NCBI GenBank assembly: GCA_011391785.1
Contig: JAABPW010000350.1
Span: 1-37,373 of the forward strand
Length of the DNA: 37,373 nt
Direction of reading: 5' to 3'
Source: Verrucomicrobiota bacterium
GTDB taxonomy: Bacteria; Verrucomicrobiota; Kiritimatiellia; CAIKKV01; CAITUY01
Part shown: positions 33,017 to 37,373 of the stretch, one piece after another
Layout: the number at the start of each line of letters is the position of its first letter
Numbering within the stretch: the stretch's first letter is position 1
Translations under genes and position numbers: made by a program
The notes under the pieces: generated by a model
What the model saw: only the letters and a program-made list of their open reading frames with translations
What the model was told of the DNA's origin: nothing
Database searches by the model: none

Positions 33017-33583
33017 ATGGAAGACGCCGTTCAAACTCAAGCCGTGACGGAAGTCGCGGTTGCCGGGGGGCATGAGCAGCAGGGGGGGCAGCCGGGGCTC
33101 ATGCATGTGGATGGGTTTATGGTGGGGCTCACCTGGACCACCTTCCTGTTGCTGTCGCTGGTGCTCTACAAGGTTGCATGGAAGCCCATCCTCAAGGTTC
33201 TGGATCAGCGGGAGAAGTCGATCCGTGATGCCCTGGATCAGGCAGAAAAGGCGCGCGTGGAGGCCGGGGCGGCTGAGATCCGAAACCGCCAGCTGATTCT
33301 GGCCGCCGAGCAGGAGTCTCGCAAGCTGGTGGCCGATGCAAAGATTTCGGCCCAGGAAACGGCGGCATTGATTCGCAACCAGGCTGAACAGAATGCACGG
33401 CTGTTGCTCCAGGAGGCTCGCCGCGATATCGAGGCGGCCACCGAGCAGGCGCGGATAGCCTTGCGCCAGGAAACCACGGACCTGGCCATTTCCCTGGCAG
33501 GCAAGGTGATTTCGGCCAATATGGATTCCGACCGTAATCGGGCGTTGGTGAATGACCTTGAGAAGGAACTGAAGCGCCCATGA
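33017..33583 (+). CDS. atpF: ATP synthase F0 subunit b
   Basis: The 188-residue peripheral stalk subunit has an N-terminal extension (about 30 residues, GGHEQQGGQPG), one membrane helix (MVGLTWTTFLLLSLVLYKVA) and a long Ala/Glu/Arg-rich coiled helix (KPILKVLDQREKSIRDALDQ onward). The hydrophilic extension before the helix is longer than in E. coli. The stop overlaps atpH (ATGA). Confidence 0.95.
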   Translation: MEDAVQTQAVTEVAVAGGHEQQGGQPGLMHVDGFMVGLTWTTFLLLSLVLYKVAWKPILKVLDQREKSIRDALDQAEKARVEAGAAEIRNRQLILAAEQESRKLVADAKISAQETAALIRNQAEQNARLLLQEARRDIEAATEQARIALRQETTDLAISLAGKVISANMDSDRNRALVNDLEKELKRP

Positions 33584-34122
33584 AGCTCCGGTCCAGAGCC
33601 TCGGGTCGTTATGCGCGTGCGTTGCATGACCTGGCATTAGCAGAATCCATGCTGGAGCCTGTGGCTGCTGACATGGCCCGTCTGCAGGCCATCCTTGCGG
33701 AATCCGCCGAGGTCAGTGGGTTTATTTCGGATTATCAAATTCCCACGGGACAGCGATCCGCTATTCTGGAGGCGCTTTTTGCAAGTCGCCTGCATCCCCT
33801 GGTCTGGCAGTTTGTCCGGTTTTTGGAGAGCCGGCGCCGGCTTGGTCTTCTGGCCGAGGTCGCCGCTGATTTCCGGGAGCAGGAGGAGTCGCGGCAGGGG
33901 CTTGTTCGCGGTCAGTTGGAGTCTGCCTTCGCAGTGACGCGGGAAGATGCTGGCGTGATTGCGGCGACGATGGGCGCCCGACTTGGGAAGCGGTTGTTAT
34001 TGGAGACGGAAGAGCGGCCTGAGTTGCTGGGCGGGTGCCGGCTTCAGGTGGGTGACACTGTGTATGATTTCAGCCTGGCGGCGCAGTTGCGCATGATCAG
34101 GCAGACGATGATGGCCGGATAA
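33580..34122 (+). CDS. atpH: ATP synthase F1 subunit delta
   Basis: The 180-residue protein connects the b stalk to alpha. The N-terminal helical domain begins SGRYARALHDLALAE. The C-terminal part has LLLETEERPELLGGCRLQVG and YDFSLAAQLRMIRQ, the conserved OSCP/delta ending. It starts inside the atpF stop, so the two are coupled. Confidence 0.95.
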   Translation: MKLRSRASGRYARALHDLALAESMLEPVAADMARLQAILAESAEVSGFISDYQIPTGQRSAILEALFASRLHPLVWQFVRFLESRRRLGLLAEVAADFREQEESRQGLVRGQLESAFAVTREDAGVIAATMGARLGKRLLLETEERPELLGGCRLQVGDTVYDFSLAAQLRMIRQTMMAG

Positions 34123-34137
34123 CGGCAAGGCGGTTGT

Positions 34138-35649
34138 ATGGCTGTTGATTTAAGACTTGAAGAGATTACGTCAATCCTGAGAAAGCAACTTTCGGATTTC
34201 GGCCGCAAGGTGGAAGTCTCGGAAGTGGGCACCGTCCTGAGCGTTGGCGATGGTATCGCCCGTGTCCACGGGATGGCCGGCGTCATGGCCGGGGAACTGG
34301 TGGAGTTCAAGGAAGGACTTATCGGCCTGGCCCTCAACCTGGAGGCCGATAACGTCGGTGTGGCGGTCTTCGGCGAAGATTACGCGATTCGCGAAGGGGA
34401 TAGCGTTCGTCGTACGGGCCTGATCGCCCAGGTTCCCGTCGGAAAGGGGATGTCAGGACGCGTGGTGGATGCGCTCGGCCGTCCCATTGACGGCGGTCCG
34501 GCGATTGTTGCGGATGAACGCAGGGCGATCGAGATCAAGGCGCCCGGCATCATTGACCGGGCGGATGTCCATGAACCCCTTCAGACCGGCATCAAGGTTA
34601 TCGATGCCCTGACGCCCATCGGACGTGGCCAGCGCGAATTGATCATCGGCGACCGGAAGACCGGGAAAACCTCGATTGCCATCGACACGATCATCAACCA
34701 GCGCGGTGAGAACGTGATGTGCTTCTATGTGGCCATCGGTCAGAAGCGCTCAACCGTGGTCCAGGTGGCTGAGAAACTCAAGAAACACGGGGCGATGGAG
34801 TACACCACCATTATCGCCGCGACCGCATCCGACCCTGCCCCGATGCAGTATCTGGCTCCCTATACCGGGTGCGCCATGGCGGAATATTTCCGTGACAACG
34901 GCGGGCATGCGTTGATCATCTTTGACGATCTGACGAAGCAGGCCCAGGCGTACCGGCAGCTGTCTTTGCTCCTTCGCCGTCCTCCGGGCCGCGAGGCGTT
35001 TCCCGGCGATGTGTTCTATTTGCACAGCCGGCTTCTGGAACGTGCGGCCAAGCTCAGTCCTGAGAAGGGCGGTGGAAGCCTTACCGCGCTGCCGATCGTG
35101 GAGACGCAGGGAAGCGATGTCTCGGCCTATATCCCGACCAACGTGATTTCGATCACGGACGGGCAGATATTCCTTGAGACCGATGCGTTCAACGCAGGGC
35201 AGCGTCCGGCCGTCAATCCCGGTATTTCAGTGTCCCGGGTAGGTGGTGATGCACAGTTGAAGGCGATGAAACAGACTGCAGGTTCGCTCCGCCTCGAGTT
35301 GGCGCAGTACCGCGAACTGGCTGGGTTCTCGCAGTTTGCCTCAGACCTCGATGCCGCAACCCGCAAGCAGTTGGATCGTGGTCGCCGGCTCATGGAACTC
35401 ATGAAGCAGGGCGTGCATGCCACGATCCCGGTGGCCAAGCAGGTGGCGGTGATCTTTGCCGGTACCCAGGGTTATCTCGATGCGATTCCGGTTAACAAGG
35501 TGAGGGAGTTCGAGGTTGAGCTTTATGACGCTTTGGACCGCGAGCCCTGCGAATACCTCAAGCTGTTTGCCAAGGAAAAAGCCATGACGGCCGAGGTCAA
35601 GGCGGCGTTGACTGCCGTGTTGAAACGCTTGTCAGTCAAGAGCGCTTGA
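34138..35649 (+). CDS. atpA: ATP synthase F1 subunit alpha
   Basis: The 503 residues have normal length. The P-loop reads GDRKTGKTS (171-179; usually GDRQTGKT), the non-catalytic nucleotide site. Also visible are [13 protein letters not shown], the alpha-specific [20 protein letters not shown], and [10 protein letters not shown]. The N-terminal helix contacts delta. It begins 15 bases after atpH. Confidence 0.98.
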   Translation: MAVDLRLEEITSILRKQLSDFGRKVEVSEVGTVLSVGDGIARVHGMAGVMAGELVEFKEGLIGLALNLEADNVGVAVFGEDYAIREGDSVRRTGLIAQVPVGKGMSGRVVDALGRPIDGGPAIVADERRAIEIKAPGIIDRADVHEPLQTGIKVIDALTPIGRGQRELIIGDRKTGKTSIAIDTIINQRGENVMCFYVAIGQKRSTVVQVAEKLKKHGAMEYTTIIAATASDPAPMQYLAPYTGCAMAEYFRDNGGHALIIFDDLTKQAQAYRQLSLLLRRPPGREAFPGDVFYLHSRLLERAAKLSPEKGGGSLTALPIVETQGSDVSAYIPTNVISITDGQIFLETDAFNAGQRPAVNPGISVSRVGGDAQLKAMKQTAGSLRLELAQYRELAGFSQFASDLDAATRKQLDRGRRLMELMKQGVHATIPVAKQVAVIFAGTQGYLDAIPVNKVREFEVELYDALDREPCEYLKLFAKEKAMTAEVKAALTAVLKRLSVKSA

Positions 35650-35665
35650 CCGGGGATTTCAACGC

Positions 35666-36538
35666 ATGCCGACCCTTAAAGAGTTCAATGTCAAACTGGC
35701 CCGCCTGAAGAGCACGCGGAAGCTGACCAAGACCATGAAACTGGTCTCGGTTACCAAGCTCCGCCGGGCGCAGGATGCTGAAAAGAGGGTGGATCTGGTG
35801 GCCACCCGGCTCGCGGGTATCCTGGGGAAAATGGGTTCAACCGTGTCGGCCGGCGAGCACCCGCTCCTGACGCCCCGGAAAGCCGTTAAGACCGTTTTGG
35901 TGCTGGTCATTACTTCCGACCGGGGATTGTGCGGCGGGTTCAACAACAACCTGAACAAGGCGGTTGCGGTATGGGCGCGCGGGCAGGAAGCTAAAAACAG
36001 GTCCGTATTGATGAGCTTCTGCGGCCGTCGTGGCTTTGCATTTTTCAAGAACCGGGCAACGGTTGAGCGCCATTATGAGGAGATCATGGCGAAGCCGGAC
36101 TTCGCTCGTGCCCATAAGGTCAGTCGTGCGTTGCAGGCGGCTTTCACGGGGCGGCGTGTCGATGAGGTGTATCTGGCTTACAATGCGGTGCAGGGGACGA
36201 TGTCGCAGAAGCCGCTGGTAGAGCGGATTGTCCCGCTGGATCCGCAGGTGCTTGCGGCGGTTGCCAGCGCCAATCAGTCCGGGAACTGGATGCTGGAGCC
36301 CAACACCGAGGAGTTGCTGGGGGCCTTGCTTCCGCGCATCGTGAATTTAAAGGTCTATCTGGCCCTGTTGAACAGTTCCGTGGGGGAACACAGTGCCCGT
36401 ATGAAAGCCATGGAACAGGCCAGTTCGAATGCCGACAGCCTGATCCGGCAGATCACGCTCCAGCGCAACCGCGCCCGGCAGGCGGCGATCACGACGGAAT
36501 TGACGGAAATAGTGGCGGGCGCCGAAGCGCTCAAGTGA
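35666..36538 (+). CDS. atpG: ATP synthase F1 subunit gamma
   Basis: The 290-residue rotor shaft has the N-terminal helix (RLKSTRKLTKTMKLVSVTKL), the central Rossmann-like part with TSDRGLCGGFNNNLNK, and the C-terminal helix (SSVGEHSARMKAMEQASSNA, then LQRNRARQAAITTELTEIV). All are typical. It starts 16 bases after atpA. Confidence 0.97.
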   Translation: MPTLKEFNVKLARLKSTRKLTKTMKLVSVTKLRRAQDAEKRVDLVATRLAGILGKMGSTVSAGEHPLLTPRKAVKTVLVLVITSDRGLCGGFNNNLNKAVAVWARGQEAKNRSVLMSFCGRRGFAFFKNRATVERHYEEIMAKPDFARAHKVSRALQAAFTGRRVDEVYLAYNAVQGTMSQKPLVERIVPLDPQVLAAVASANQSGNWMLEPNTEELLGALLPRIVNLKVYLALLNSSVGEHSARMKAMEQASSNADSLIRQITLQRNRARQAAITTELTEIVAGAEALK

Positions 36539-36539
36539 G

Positions 36540-37373
<834 letters not shown>

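Overview
The window is GC-rich bacterial chromosome, densely packed with housekeeping genes on both strands. It holds about 40 protein genes, one tRNA, several strong intrinsic terminators and a few intergenic repeat structures. There is no phage, insertion sequence, CRISPR array or rRNA. The host is probably a Gram-negative bacterium of the PVC superphylum (Kiritimatiellota, Verrucomicrobiota or Lentisphaerota). This is an inference from overall gene style: an OmpH/Skp-like protein, a pectinase-like GH28 enzyme fused to an esterase, a ThuA-like secreted protein, and AtpZ plus AtpI before an F-type ATP synthase. No marker in the window proves it.

Layout. Positions 1-2540 hold the end of an unknown gene, folD, a QueG-like iron-sulfur protein convergent with folD, and rubrerythrin. 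Positions 2644-4839 hold an ECF sigma factor, a one-TM putative anti-sigma protein, a small secreted protein, a single-domain response regulator with a TTG start, and a small BON-like protein. Positions 4933-5761 hold a GIY-YIG nuclease-like gene whose stop codon is the anticodon of tRNA-Leu(UAA), followed by a repeat-rich gap. Positions 5762-7128 hold an OmpH-like protein and an RlmB/TrmH-type rRNA methyltransferase. Positions 7116-11082, minus strand, form the operon proS, HU, hisS, metallo-beta-lactamase-fold hydrolase. A DPSL (thioferritin)-like ferritin and an internally duplicated membrane protein diverge around 11.8 kb; ruvB follows. Positions 14344-18315 are dnaK, groES and groEL, behind a near-consensus sigma-54 promoter. 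Then come rpoZ, smpB, tatA and a UvrD/Rep helicase.

The most interesting block is 21486-26597. On the minus strand, an uncharacterised 648-residue protein is start/stop-coupled to an SLT lytic transglycosylase. Divergent from it is a cyanophycin-synthetase-like ATP-grasp ligase, coupled by a 4-bp overlap to a MurC-type Mur ligase. The architecture resembles CphA (ATP-grasp plus Mur ligase) split into two genes and placed beside a murein-cleaving enzyme. It could be an undescribed peptide-ligation or cell-wall modification system. This is inference from gene content and coupling.

Positions 26720-30380 are a polysaccharide-related accessory area: a secreted ThuA-like protein, a small 47-residue gene, a GH28-esterase fusion, and a decayed AraC-type regulator fragment. 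From 30580 to the window end runs the ATP synthase operon: an unrecognised helical/coiled-coil gene, atpZ, atpI-like, atpB, atpE, atpF, atpH, atpA, atpG and partial atpD. The c subunit lacks the Na+-site residues, so a proton-coupled enzyme is expected.
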